Below are positions 42,823-54,900 of a DNA stretch of 64,000 nucleotides, in pieces (the stretch's first letter is position 1; every line of letters begins with the position of its first letter). The notes beneath the pieces were generated by a model, which saw only the letters and a program-made list of their open reading frames with translations, did not search any database and was not told the DNA's origin. The DNA comes from Thamnaconus septentrionalis. Lineage: Eukaryota; Chordata; Actinopteri; Tetraodontiformes; Monacanthidae. A program made the position numbers and the translations under genes. The stretch covers positions 41,001-105,000 of the forward strand of contig CM020518.1 in the NCBI GenBank assembly GCA_009823395.1. Direction: 5' to 3'.

Positions 42823-44158
42823 ACCAGTGTGAATTGAGTTCCCAACCCTGGTGTTGGTACTGATACCTGACACTGATGCTGCTATGGCTGTGGCTCCACC
42901 CCTACCTACCCACCTTCCTAACTACAGTACTATGGAAGTGACCTGAGTGGTGGTGCAGCCTCCAGCTCACTACTGTGGAGGTGAGTCTGTGAGTCTCACC
43001 TGCTCCAGTGTGGCCTCGGAACTGCTGGGTCTTGGCCCCGGAGCTCCAGTCCCAGCAGGCCATGGTGTTGTCGAAGGAACCCGTCACCAGCTTCTGCTCG
43101 TCAAACTTGACTGTGGCGCAGGTGTGAGTCTGGATCCCATAAATACACTGACCGGTGCTCACATCCCATAATTTAGCGGAGAGGTCGTCGGATCCTGATG
43201 GAGGAGAAGAAGAAGAAACGCACACATTGATGGAAACAATATTCTAATATTATATATGTGTGTACTGTACTCAGTGTGTACTCAGTGTGTACCCACCAGT
43301 ACACAGCAGGCCGTCCCTGTAGTAGAGAGCGTAGACCCTGGCGCTGTGGCCAATCAGGGACGAGGTCTGGAAGGCCCCCTGGTCCGCCAGCTGGGCCGTC
43401 CTCAGCTGGGCCCGCACGTAGACCCCCTTCCAGTGGCCCACGTCCTGCTGCTGGACCACCTGCTCCACCTGCTGGTCCACCTGCTGCTCCACCTGCTGCT
43501 CCACCACCGTCCTCCAGCCCAGCTGGCGACACGCGTCCTGCCACACCTCCGTACAGGAGCTGATGACCTGGAGGGAGGGAGGAGGGAGGGAGAGAGAGAG
43601 AGAGAGAGAGAGAGTTTACTTGACTTGTATATACACATATATATGTATAAATATATACATATATATGTATACTATATATATATAGTTTTTATTTCCTTTG
43701 AACTGACTTTGTGGCCCAGTGGCGTGAGCAACGTGTGGGATGGAGTCACAGAACAGCAAACTAGGACCAACTTCCATTTGGTGGGCCGTGGACTTCCTGA
43801 CTATTAGAACCTGGACTCTGGCCTGGCAGCAGTGCTGATGGACTCCCACCATCCCAGCGTTGCCTCTCTCTCTCCGTCACGGCGCTCCTACCTTGTTCCA
43901 GTGCTTGCAGACCAGGCAGCAGGTGAGCAGGGTGCGGGGGTCCAGCCAGCGCAGCAGGTAGAAGGTCAGCTCCAGGGGCAGCAGGCGCAGGAAGTCCCTC
44001 TTCAGCAGCGTCTCCAGCCCGGTCGACAGGTGGCGCAGCTGAGCGGCGCCGCTCTGGGAGATGAGCCGGTCCAGGGTTCGATTCCTCTGCTGGTCGCTCA
44101 GAGTCAGGAAGGCCGAGGACACCGAGTCCAGCCACCCCTCGAAGGCCGAGTCCTCCAT
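41251..44158 (-). CDS. fbxw2: FBXW2, F-box and WD40-repeat protein 2 (7 coding exons)
   Basis: Substrate receptor of an SCF (SKP1-CUL1-F-box) ubiquitin ligase. The F-box binds SKP1 and the WD40 propeller binds substrates (family knowledge). Exons, 5' to 3': 43892-44158 (the exon extends to 44185; ATG 44158-44156), 43297-43567, 43000-43194, 42589-42722, 42405-42491, 42143-42312, 41251-41539 (stop TAG 41253-41251). They total 1,413 nt = 470 residues plus stop. The N-terminus starts [13 protein letters not shown]; the F-box is around residues 54-95 ([20 protein letters not shown]). WD40 blades follow, for example [37 protein letters not shown] and [10 protein letters not shown]; the end is [11 protein letters not shown]. 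It is about 16 residues longer than the human protein (454), explained by a Gln/Val-rich repeat in exon 43297-43567. The terminal coding segment is duplicated downstream. Confidence 0.97.
41690..42078 (+). mobile_element. Degenerate LINE reverse-transcriptase 3' fragment
   Basis: Sequence such as GCGTCTGCAGCGATGCGATC, GAGGAGCTGAGCCAAAAGGA, GGAGCTTTGGGTGCTGACCG and GATACAAGCGGCCGGGAGGA is the familiar C-terminal part of a fish LINE reverse transcriptase (protein pattern ...ELW...T...IQAAE...FLRR). The frame is broken. It lies antisense within the fbxw2 intron between exons 42143-42312 and 41251-41539. The exact LINE clade is not assigned. Confidence 0.55.
42724..42814. repeat. AC and GGGA repeats upstream of an fbxw2 exon
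   Basis: (GGGA)n at about 42726-42750 followed by (AC)n to 42814. On the transcribed strand this gives (UG)n then (CCCU)n then CAG at exon 42589-42722. Confidence 0.92.
43441..43505 (-). repeat. fbxw2: Coding 12-bp repeat in fbxw2 (Val-Glu-Gln-Gln)
   Basis: About five units of GTGGAGCAGCAG and variants on the reverse strand encode [20 protein letters not shown]. This lies between the F-box and the first WD40 blade and accounts for the protein being about 16 residues longer than the human one. Confidence 0.85.
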
Positions 44159-44898
44159 GGGGGCATGAGGAGCCACCGGCAACACCTGCAGGGAGCGGGA
44201 GGTCACATGACCAGGGGTTACTACAGGTCGTGTTGTTACTGGCTACTTGACCTTTAAGGAGGAAAATAAAGAAGGTTGATGTATATGGATGTCTCGGTCT
44301 GTGACATCCGTAAAATGACCACTTGTAAGTGGATTCTGACTCATAATAGAATGACGCAAATTTTAACCACTTTAAAATACCCATTTTATGTCATTACACC
44401 TATTCACAGAATCTTTAAATAGACCCAAAAAAATTGCTTTCAACAAATCCGAGATTCTGCAGGACACATCAACAATATGAGGAGACATTTCTTTCACTCT
44501 ATTTCAGGTTGTGTTTTTATTGAATCAACACTGTTGAGATGTGACAGGACGTGTTCACGCTAACTTCATGTAGCTACTCGACTAAACCAAACACAGCGGC
44601 TCGAAGCGAGCTGCACTCAATGTCAACATTATTTAGCAGAACACCACATTTTGCGTCCACGTACCAATAATAATCAGCACCACCAGCAGCTGGTAACACT
44701 AGCAACTTCTTTAGCATCTATCGGTTTAGCAGCACTTCCTGGTTTTATTCCACTGAATGACAGCTCCTGCTAAACACCTCAGCACCGTGAAGAAGCAACT
44801 ACTGAACCCTAAAAACTAGACATTTCCCCCCAAACACACACGGCTGCGGCGGTATCTATCTACTGCTAGCATTAGCACAGTTAGCTCAGCAAGCTAAC

Positions 44899-44975
44899 CT
44901 GTCAGCGAGCGGAACCGAGGCGGCGGTCCGAGGAGAAGAGCAGCTCCGGCGCCGACATCTGATGCTGTGAATATG
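44899..44975 (-). promoter_or_regulatory. fbxw2: Probable 5' UTR exon and promoter of fbxw2
   Basis: The reverse strand reads CGCTGACAG/GTTAGC, a good donor ending at 44899, in CpG-rich sequence that fits a housekeeping promoter. It would splice to the acceptor at 44186, leaving a short untranslated leader before the ATG at 44158. CpG-rich sequence continues to about 45.65 kb and contains a triple CRE-like motif at 45578-45595. The 5' limit is unknown. A GAA repeat lies at 45045-45072. Confidence 0.5.
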
Positions 44976-45577
44976 GCGATGTCTCACTCGGAGGTTACAT
45001 GAGGTCTTTATAGAGTGATATTCTGTTAGTTTTCCAAACAGCAGAAGAAGAAGAAGAAGAAGAAGAAGAAGAGGAAAGTTGTAGGGAGGGATGGCGTTGG
45101 AAGGATGTGTATGGAGAGGCGGATGAGCTGCGGCTGCTGCTGCTGCTGCTGCGGCTGCGGCTGCGGCTGCTGCTGCTCAGTTTGGTCTGCCAGGAGACTC
45201 CGGGGGAGGAGTGGGAGCTCTCACACTAAACAAAGATGTGACAAGAGAGACCAACCCCATATACAACTAGAAGGCAACCTAAATGACCTCTGCGGGCCAC
45301 CGTACAAATAGGTTCACTTCGCTTTGGCTCCCGAGATGATTCCTGAATCGTTCCTATACTGAATCTCCTGTAAGACACGACTCCCTAAAAAAAACAGTCC
45401 TATACAATAACAACTTCCGGTGTGGTTGTGAGGTCAAAGCTGTGATGTCACACCGCCGAATCTACTTGTGTCGTTTTTGGAGCGAGTCCGCGCGACGGAG
45501 AACCAATGTAATGCGACTCTCGCTCATCGACTTCACCTGGTTCGGTCCGGTCCAGCTTTGTTAGTCTCGCGCCGCCA

Positions 45578-45595
45578 TGACGTGACGTGACGTCA
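45578..45595. promoter_or_regulatory. Triple CRE-like motif upstream of fbxw2
   Basis: Three overlapping TGACG half-sites in phase (TGACGTGACGTGACGTCA), the last a perfect palindromic CRE at 45588-45595. It is about 0.6 kb upstream of the presumed fbxw2 first exon, in CpG-rich sequence. Confidence 0.4.
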
Positions 45596-45954
45596 GCAGG
45601 TCCCGCGGACAGGACCTGCCGTTTGCTGCTTGGCGCTGCGCCACCTTCAGGCTCCTGGAGGAGCAGCCTAGCTGCTCTCACACACTGCCCTCAGAAACTA
45701 CAGTGTGTTGTGTACATAATACACAACTGTGACTGGTCAGATTGCCACACGGCATCAATATGAGGCCTGCAAAAACAAAAAGCCAAGATTTCTTTTTATT
45801 AATATTGTAGCCAAACTCACAGGAAAGTATAACTGCATTGAGCCCAGTGTCACTATTAGCCCACGCAGTCACCACTACATGAACCTTTTCCACAACATAA
45901 TAATAAACATTACAGATGAAAATCCAGCACCAGACCTTGTCATCCTCTGGCCAG

Positions 45955-45957
45955 ATG

Positions 45958-46000
<43 letters not shown>

Positions 46001-46035
46001 GGATAGATAGATAGATGATAGATAGATAGACAGAC

Positions 46036-46078
<43 letters not shown>

Positions 46079-46188
46079 GATAGATGGATAGATGGATAGA
46101 TAGATATATGATAGATAGATAGATAGATGATAGATAGATAGACAGATAGATAGATAGATAGATAGATGGATAGATAGATAGATAGATG

Positions 46189-46247
<59 letters not shown>

Positions 46248-46290
46248 GGATAGATAGGGATAGATAGATAGATAGATGGATAGATACTTT
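45955..46290. repeat. GATA-type tetranucleotide array, about 330 bp
   Basis: (GATA)n with GATG, GACA and GATGATA interruptions. It sits between fbxw2 and crb2. Confidence 0.95.
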
Positions 46291-47424
46291 ATTTAGTCTA
46301 AAGGAAAGGAAAATGTGATAAAAACTAGCAAAAGCAATATTCATCTGGAGAGTTTTCAGCCAATTGTGCTCTCTGAAATTCACCAAATGCCCTCCTGTTG
46401 TCTGTGAGGATCGTCTTTGTTTAGACGCTGCTGTTGTTTCATTGGTTGTTTTCTGTTGCAGTTTTTTCCTCACCAAATCCTCAGGACAGAGCAGCGGTGT
46501 GCAGAATGAAAAACCTCTCTGAGGCAAACTGTTCTAACTTAAAATGCAAAATAAAATGGATTGATGGATTATTGATTGATTGCATAGTTAGCATGGTGCT
46601 ATGCTAATAAACAGGAAACAGACTGTATCAAAGCTTGCGTCAGGGGGTGAATCAGTGGCCTTCAGGCCGAGTGCTGGACGTCCATCTGCTAAGCTGCTCT
46701 GCCGAGGTGCCAGCCGCACGCCAAGAACCAAAACCCGAGCTGGATTCCAGTCAAAGCAGACGGAAGTCATCAGCACTGAACCACTGGGAGGAAGGCAGCA
46801 GGCTGTGTCTCTGTTCCTCACCTCCACAGTTACTGTTGGGAACTTGTTGTGCCAGGTTGGTTGGCACGTAGGAAGAAACAAATATTGCTAATATTTTTAT
46901 ATCTTCAATGAAACAAACAAAGTGAGAAGAAACTGCAGACTTTCCTTCTGCAGTTGAATTGACAGAATTCATCTTGCCCACCACTTTTGCTCTCTTTTAT
47001 TTCTTTCTATCCGTCTGTTCTTCCCTACCAGTCGCACATGTGTGTGTTAGCAGCCTGGACATCAGTGGCGGTGGGGGGGCGCCGTGGCTCCACTTCGTGT
47101 TTTCCTGCCAGCTGGTCACTCTTATGGCTGATTACACTCTAAGTCGGAGCCGGCCGGCCGGCCGGCCTGCAGTTAAGTCCAGTGGCAGCAACATGTTGCT
47201 CGGTCTCCACACTGGAGACTCCAGACCACCGCAGTGAGCGCACCACTGTGGACACAATATCTGGTGGTTCTGCTGGTACCGAACAAAATACCAATGGAGC
47301 AGGGGAGTTTTCTTCACCTGAACCTGAGGACGTTGCTGCTGACGACCATGATGTTCAAGTGGGGTGAGTCCCAAACTGGATCCATTGGTTTCTGAAAAAC
47401 ATAGATGCTCCTCTTTCATTTCAG

Positions 47425-47520
47425 AATAACAATAATAATAGTACATTTTATTTATAGAGCGCTTCTCAAAGTCCTCAAAGACACTTTACAAAAAAAAGGT
47501 TAAAACACATCGGAATAAAA
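47425..47520. repeat. Dispersed teleost repeat fragment
   Basis: The motif TTTTATTTATAGAGCGCTTC followed by TCAAAGACACTTTACAAAAA is a widespread sequence in fish genomes. Only one copy is present here, so the call rests on general recognition. Confidence 0.4.
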
Positions 47521-48452
47521 TCTGCACTTAAAAATAGCTAAAAAATAGACAGAGCAAAATAAATGGAAGCAGACTTTGAGTAAAAACAAGAGAAAACAGG
47601 TGAGTATCAATTGTAGTGAATAAGTAAGATTAAAACAGTGATTAGACATTAGAAGCAGTACTATGAAGCAGTACTCTCTCTACATACATAGTCCTGTAAA
47701 GCAGTGTGCTGTGTCTGAGTGGTGATTTGAATGACGGCAGGTCACTGCAGTCACGGATTCAGATGATAACATCAACCTCTATTTTTTGGGATAACATTCT
47801 TGACGCGTGATTATAATCGACTGCTCGGACGTGTTGAAGAGAAACGTGAGGTGTAAAGAAATGACACGAAGTCATCAGAAGAAGACAAATCCAAGTTCTG
47901 GGTTTTGTTGCACTGCTTTTCCGACTCGTACTTGTCCTCGTCAGTCCTGGAGGAACAGTCGGAAGCTCTCACTAGAACAGCTGCAAATACAACACAGCAT
48001 TTATTGATCAAGTTGAAGTTTTCTCATCCGACCAACTGTAAACTGTGGAGCCTCACGATTGGCTAAGAGTGACGCTGTTCCACGTCTGGTACTAGTAGAA
48101 CTAGGAGTTTTTCTGAGGGGCTGTTTTATGCTATGCTATGTAGCTTCCACAGAAGAAAAGCTTTGTTCCTTTTAAAACAATGGAACACAATCCCAGGGAT
48201 CACACACGTTGTCAACCAAAACCTTCTCTCTATCAGGATAATTCCTGTTTTCAAATCATTTTTTTCTTATAGCTTAATGTGGATTCTTACAAACGAATAA
48301 CTTCAACATAGCTGATTGCTTTGGGCTAAATTAATAAAGTATTTTCTGTTTTTTTTTTTACAAGCCTTCCTCTGAAATTTTTTTCACATGACTGGTTCAC
48401 AATCAGAGGTCAGTCAAGCGTGCTGAAACAAAGCAAACTGTGGTGAGAGAGC

Positions 48453-48457
<5 letters not shown>

Positions 48458-48495
<38 letters not shown>
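48458..48495. repeat. GA microsatellite
   Basis: About 19 GA units in the fbxw2-crb2 intergenic stretch. Confidence 0.92.
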
Positions 48496-48496
<1 letters not shown>

Positions 48497-48987
48497 CTCG
48501 TTCTCATCTCATCACTGTGTGCGTGAATGGAGGTGCAGAAGAAGAAGAAGGTTTCCAAAATGTTTGGAATTTACTGGTTTTACAACAGACAGAAAGCTCA
48601 TCTGGAGCCGTGGAGGTGGACGTCTGTCTGTCCATCAGTACATCAGTTGACTCTTGAAGGTTTTATACTGTAATCTAGTACTCACTGTCGTAGTAGCAGT
48701 AGTAGTAGTAGTAGTAACATATTTATTTCAGTGTCCAAAATGCTATCTAATAATCCCTACATATAAAATATAAACTAATATCCTAAATGTGCTATTGTAC
48801 TGAGATAGACTCACCTGAATTGACAGCACGTGCTCGGCAGCAAAGGATTATGGGAGGTTACTCCTCCCTGCCCCCCAGATGGTGTCCAGCCCTGTGGGAT
48901 TTCAGTGACACTGGGAGAAACAAGGAGACCACGATTCTGATGTTTGGACCTCATTCCTTCCCGTACCTGAATGTGGTCAAGTATTTC

Positions 48988-49043
<56 letters not shown>
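48988..49043. repeat. ATA microsatellite
   Basis: About 18 ATA units in the fbxw2-crb2 intergenic stretch. Confidence 0.92.
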
Positions 49044-49044
<1 letters not shown>

Positions 49045-49807
49045 CAATAACATGATTCATTTATTTATGATGCAGTCTTTATGAAAGTGCAATACACAGT
49101 GATAAGCAAACAGATGGAAACGTGCAAGACACCAATATAAACATAAAAGCCACAGATGCATTATTATATGCGGCGGTGTGGCAATTTTCTATAGTGGTCA
49201 CTTGAGGTACTGCAGCCAAAAATCCCTAAGCGGCACCAAAGAGCATTTTCTTTCCATTTCCATCACTGTATAAAAATAAATGCCTGTAAAATGGTTCAGG
49301 GCAAATCTCTCAATTTTATGTTATTGTGTCATACTTTTAGTCTTTCTTTAAAAAAAAACGGTAAAAACCATAAAATCATTCAAATTGACATCCTGATCTT
49401 CTGTAGTAAGACCATGTCCAGGTGATCTAATGTCCCTGCACATTCCAGGTGAAAGGTTAAAAAAATGAGAGTGTTTTTTAAAAGACTAACTATGTGAGAT
49501 ATGTGTATGTATACATGTACACATATATGTGTCCACACGTGTGCGGACAGATGTGTACAAGTAAGTGACATGCGCGGGGGGAAGTGTGTGCGCCGAGGAT
49601 ATCTATGTTTCTATATCTACGTTGTGTAGATGTAAACAGCTGTGCCTTGTGAGCAAGTTGCCAAAAGAAAGTCTGCGATGTGAGGCCATAAAAAAAGTTC
49701 TGGGGCAAAGTTCAAAGTTATGGCCAAGAAAACAACCGTACCTGTGTACGTACAGAGCTTTTAGTGTTGAGGAGTGGCCACCTTGTAGGTAAAAAACTGC
49801 TTTACCT

Positions 49808-50640
49808 GAAGTTAAAGTCCCAATGAGTGTCACATTCCAAATGATGCCAAATTTGTCCTCCGCATTTGACCCATCTTCCCCTGAGGGAGCGCTGGGAATC
49901 ATTGGGGATCCAGACCCACAAAGTCCAACTCCGAATACTGAGTGTCAAGCAGGGAAGCAATGGACACCATTTCTACAGTCTTTGGTCTGACCTCACCAGC
50001 AGTGGTGGGCAGCAGCGGGCAGCAGTGGTAGCAGCAGTGGTAGCAGCAGTGGTAGCAGCAGTGGTGGGCAGCACTGGTGGGCAGCAGCGGGCAGCAGTGG
50101 CAGCAGCAGTGGTGGGCAGCAGTGGCAGCAGCAGTGGCAGCAGCAGTGGTGGGCAGCAGTGGTAGCAGCAGTGGTAGCAGCAGTGGCGGGCAGCAGTGGC
50201 AGCAGCGGGCAGCAGTGGCAGCAGCAGTGGTGGGCAGCACTGGTGGGCAGCACTGGTGGGCAGCAGTGGTAGCAGCAGTGGCAGCAGCAGTGGCGGGCAG
50301 CAGTGGTGGGCAGCACTGGTGGGGCAGTGGTGGTGGCAGCAGCAGTGGTGGTGGGGGGCAGCTGGTGGGCAGCAGTGGCAGCAGCAGCAGCAGGCAGCAG
50401 CAGTGGCGGGCAGCAGTGGTAGCAGCAGTGGCAGCAGCGGGCAGCAGTGGCAGCAGCAGTGGTGGGCAGCAGTGGCAGCAGCAGTGGCAGCAGCAGTGCC
50501 GGGCCCAGGAATCATTGAGTGATCCAAACCCCCCAAGTCCAACCCTGAATCCTGGGGGCCAAGCAGGAAGGCAATGAGGTAGGAAGCATTTGGGGATGTT
50601 GGATCACCCAATGAGTGCCGGGCTTGGGAACGCTGGAGTG
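49808..50640 (+). repeat. Dispersed element containing an expanded GCAGCAGTGG minisatellite
   Basis: The flanks read TCCGCATTTGACCCATC, GGGAATCATTGGGGATCCAG and GTCAAGCAGGGAAGCAATGG on the left, and a second related block (AGGAATCATTGAGTGATCC, GGCCAAGCAGGAAGGCAATG) on the right. Between them (about 49996-50505) are some 50 copies of a ~10-bp GCAGCAGTGG-type unit. The unit also occurs singly in known copies of this common fish repeat, so the array probably arose by expansion inside it. Confidence 0.65.
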
Positions 50641-51739
50641 TAAACAGATGAAACCCTGCAGAGCTGTCATCACTTGGAAATGATCAAGGCTGAGCGTAGA
50701 GTGAAGACAGGTGAACATGCAGTCTCATCAGTCCCATTACTTATCAAGGACCACCTGTGATGCTACTCATATGGGATCAACAGGGGCTGATCAACAGTTT
50801 GATTGTGGGACGGGATTTGCTGCCCGGTCAGTACAGAAGCACTGTAATTCCGTCCACAGTTGTTGTTCACAGTGACGGAGATAAAGCTTCTCGTGTCCTG
50901 TGTGCACCTGGATGCTTCAACTACGCTCGACAAAACTATGTTTGACACAAAAACACTTTAGCTCATTTTCTTAATAAGGATTGTCAGACTCCTTCTCACT
51001 TAATAAACATGTTTGTCCTACTTTCGTGGTTACATTAACGAGACTTGAAACTAATCCTTTACCCTGGGAGAGCGAGCCGGGAGTATTTTAGTTTGTCGCT
51101 GGCAAACACGCAACTGTGACCTCTTATAGCAGCAGTGCGGCACGTACATGTCCACTTCACTCAGGAGAGGGTGCATCTTTGTCAAAATGGTTGAAGACAA
51201 AACGAGTTCTTCCTCTTTTCAGACAACTTGAGGCCAAACCAACAAGGCAACAAACACTTGGACATTAAAATGATCCCGATAAATATCCAACCAAAAACCC
51301 CGATAACACCATCAAACTCCAAGCGGAAAAGAAACCTGACAGATGCAGCCGGCAAGCAGAAATATATTAGTTTACTTTTCCAAAAAGTTTCACCAGAATG
51401 CTCAGGGAAAATATGCAAAACAAAAAAATAAATGCATAACTTGGCATACACAGGAGTAACGCTGTCTATTAATCTTGAGAGTATCTATCTTACAATCAAC
51501 AAACAACGAAACAAACAAACTTCTCTGTGACAAACATGAATACCACCATCATGAATGTTGGGAGGTTATAGCTGCATAATTTCACAGGAGCAATGTATAT
51601 GTTTACTGGAATACTCTGAAGCTGGTGTTGATACTGTGGTTTTGGGTTAAAAGCCTCTACAGTGACGTTGACCCAAACATGAAGGCGCAAAAAAAGCCCC
51701 AGAAATGCGTCAACCTGAGGAGTGAGAAGTTCAACTTGC

Positions 51740-51860
51740 GGTCTGGTTCACCTGGCCGTGATTTCCCAGAATGCCCTGCTAGTATTTTGGAGCATCAATC
51801 TGGGCAGGACGTTGGTTGAAGGATATTATTATTATTATTATGACTTCATTGGGTTGTTGT
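51740..51860 (+). mobile_element. hAT-like family B fragment
   Basis: Contains TTTCCCAGAATGCCCTGCTA, GTATTTTGGAGCATCAATC and TATTATGACTTCATTGGG, a diverged match to the middle of the 33.2-kb copy. It ends about 60 bp before the first recognised crb2 exon. Confidence 0.5.
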
Positions 51861-51920
51861 TCATCATGTGCGTCATGTATATTCCTGTCAAATCTTTCTG
51901 GATTGTTTGTTTGTTTGAAG

Positions 51921-54900
51921 GAATCTTCTGCACAGCCACGTCAGACAAGTGCTTGTCTGCGCCCTGCCACAACGGATCTTCTTGCGTGGACACCGTGGAC
52001 GACTACGCCTGCATCTGTGCCACGGAGGGTGTGCGATACATGGGGAAAAACTGCGACCAGCTGTACGACGCTTGCTCGTTTGCGCCGTGTGAAAATTGCT
52101 CCAGCATCCCTGGAACGGCACGGTACTCCTGCGTCTGCCCGGACGGATTCACGGGCGACAACTGCACGGAGGAAGTGAACGAGTGCGAGAGCGACCCCTG
52201 CCACGCACCCCGCTCTCTGTGCGTGGACCGGCCCAATGGCTATTTCTGCAGGTGTCCTGAGGGACATGGAGGACGGCAGTGCACAACACGCGTGACCGAC
52301 TGCGTGGACCGACCCTGCGAGAACAACGGAACCTGCCAGTTGCAACCAGATGGTTTCCAGTGCCACTGTGCGCCGGGATTTGACGGCGAGACCTGCACGG
52401 AAAATGTGGACGAGTGTGCGTCGGAGCCCTGCCAGAACGGAGCCATTTGCGTGGACGCAGTGGCAGAATTCCACTGCTTCTGTGTGCCTGGTTTCCAGGG
52501 ATACAACTGTGAGATTGACATCAACGAGTGTGCATCTCGACCCTGCGAGAACAACGCCACCTGCATCAACGAGAAGGATCACTACCAGTGCGAGTGCCTG
52601 CTGGGATTTGCAGGTACTTTACACGCACATGCACACACACACACGCACACACACACACGCACAGTTATTTTGTGGTCAGAATAACTGTGCATGTAGAATA
52701 TTATTGTACCTAAAAAATATTGACAACCCAAACCTAAGGTCATCTTAAATGTCAGTTTCTTAAATGTGGCCAGTCACAGGGTAATATGGTTGGCCTGCAA
52801 GAAGGTCGTGGGTTCGATTCCGGGGCCCGGACCTGTGACCTTTCTGTGTGGAGTTTGCATGTTCTCCCGTGTCTGCGTGGGTTCTCTCCGGGTGCTCTGG
52901 CTTCCTCCCACACTCCAAAAACATGCATGTGAGGTCAATTGAATATTCTAAATTGTCCGTAGGTGTGCATGTGAGTGTGAATGGTTGTTTGTCTCTATGT
53001 GGCCCTGCGATGAACTGGCGACTTGTCCAGGGTGTCACCCTGCCTTCGCCCTAAGACAGCTGGGATAGGCTCCAGCAGACCCCCGTGACCCTGAATTGGA
53101 ATAAGCGGGTATAGAAGATGAATGAATGAATGAATGGCCTGAGTCACAATTTTTATATTGGCAAAGAAGCTTAATATACTGCACAATACATTACTAAAAG
53201 TGTACACTGGCAGTACAATAAAAGTACCGTAGCCGACCCTTAGAATGGTTCTCATATATATATGTACAATATGACAATCTCCATAGATCAGTACGGGTCC
53301 CAGTGCTCCCAGTTAGTTGCCATCTTGCACCACCATGTTTCTAAGGAAGCCTGGTGTTGGCAATCCAGCTGCCTGACAGCATAGTGTTTGGTATTTAGGC
53401 TGAACGCTGGCATCTTCAAATAAACCAAGGAGAAGTAGAAGAAGTAGAAGAAGAAGAAGGTGGTACTGAGCGAGTCCAATGCAAGACAATGTAAAAGTGC
53501 TTCAAAGGCCAGTGCAGGTTTTTCCTACCACAACAGAGACTCACAGCCGTTTCTTCTGTGAGAGATTTGTATGACGACTCGGAACGAGAGAAGATCAAAC
53601 ACGAGGTGCATTGACCGGACACTGCAGACCTCCACCATCTCCATGCTGTTCTCACCCACCACAGGGATCAACTGCGAAAACGAAATTGACGAGTGTGAAT
53701 CCAGTCCCTGCCAGAACGGCGCCACCTGCCACGATCTGATTGGCTTTTACTCCTGCGAGTGCGCGGCCGGATTCGATGGCCTGGACTGTGAGCTGGACAT
53801 CGACGAGTGTGCCAGCGAGCCGTGTCTGAACGGAGGCGTCTGCCACGACATGGAGAACAGGTGAGACCAGACCAGGAGTAGCAGGAGGACCTGTTTCAAC
53901 ATCTGATGGCTTCTTCTAATTCACCGAGATATTCAGCCGCACCGCCCTTAGAAACACTATGAAGCAACTGCCCTCCTTTTTCTGGAAGATGAGATGGCAG
54001 AAAGCAGAACAAAGCGTGGATATGCTGGAGATCAGGGAGGCCAAAAAATGTCAAACTGGGACAAAGTCTGGGTCCAAGCATTGGAGGACCTGTCTTCCTC
54101 CAGATAGAACACTGAAGCTTTTTATATGGAGCCAAACAAGCTGAACATGGAACAAAGCAAAGCTTCATACAAGACAATCAATAACTTCATAGTGCACGCA
54201 TGCAAAATCACATTTCAAATAAAGAAAAAACTAAATAAAATGTCAATGAAAATCCTACGCCTCTTTTTTATTTACAGCCTTCTGATTTCAATTTCAACAG
54301 GAACCTTTTTCCACTGGCTGATAATACATTTCAAAATAAAATAACGACAATAAACCAATGGAGTCATAATAATAATAATATTCTTCAATCAATGTCCTGT
54401 CCTGATTGATTCACCAAAATACCAGCAGGGCATTCTGGGAGTTGTATATGTATATAAATATATATATATATACTGTATAATAGCAGCAGGTCAAATACAA
54501 TGACACTGCAGGGCCAGATTTGGGCCGTGGGCCAGAGTTTGGCACCTCTGCTTGTTGATGTTGCAGCTCTTTGAAACGCGTCTTGCAGCTACGAGTGCGA
54601 CTGCAGCCACTCCGGCTTCGAGGGCGAGCACTGCGAGGTGGACATCCCAGAGTGCCACTCCAGCCCCTGTCAACATGGGGCCATGTGCATGGAGGGGGTC
54701 CGTGGCTATACATGCCTCTGCTGGCCAGGTAAAGAATCACATACACTAAAAACATTCCTGCAATGATATGAACAAGCACAAGAATTGTGCTATTATTGAT
54801 ATATAAGATAGAAGAGGCCCAGTATGGTCTATTCTATTCTATTCTATTCTATTCTAATTAAAGGAGAGCTGGTCCAGACTTCAGGTTTTAATTGAGCTCT

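Larger units (their letters stand above)
45000..51920. other. fbxw2-crb2 intergenic stretch, no gene recognised
   Basis: Head-to-head spacer of nearly 7 kb. The left 0.7 kb is CpG-rich (fbxw2 promoter side). The rest carries the GATA array, microsatellites, a GCAGCAGTGG minisatellite and repeat fragments. The crb2 promoter and signal-peptide exon should be here or inside an even longer first intron, but I could not identify an ATG followed by a hydrophobic stretch and a phase-1 donor. Confidence 0.5.

Noticed and set aside
46959..47106. Signal-peptide-like hydrophobic reading (FILPTTFALFYFFLSVCSSL) as a possible crb2 first exon
   Set aside because: It starts at TTG with no in-frame ATG seen, and no suitable phase-1 donor follows.
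52800..52830. tRNA gene suggested by box-B-like GGTTCGATTCC (also near 61290)
   Set aside because: It is the tRNA-like head of a SINE; no cloverleaf with anticodon arm can be drawn.
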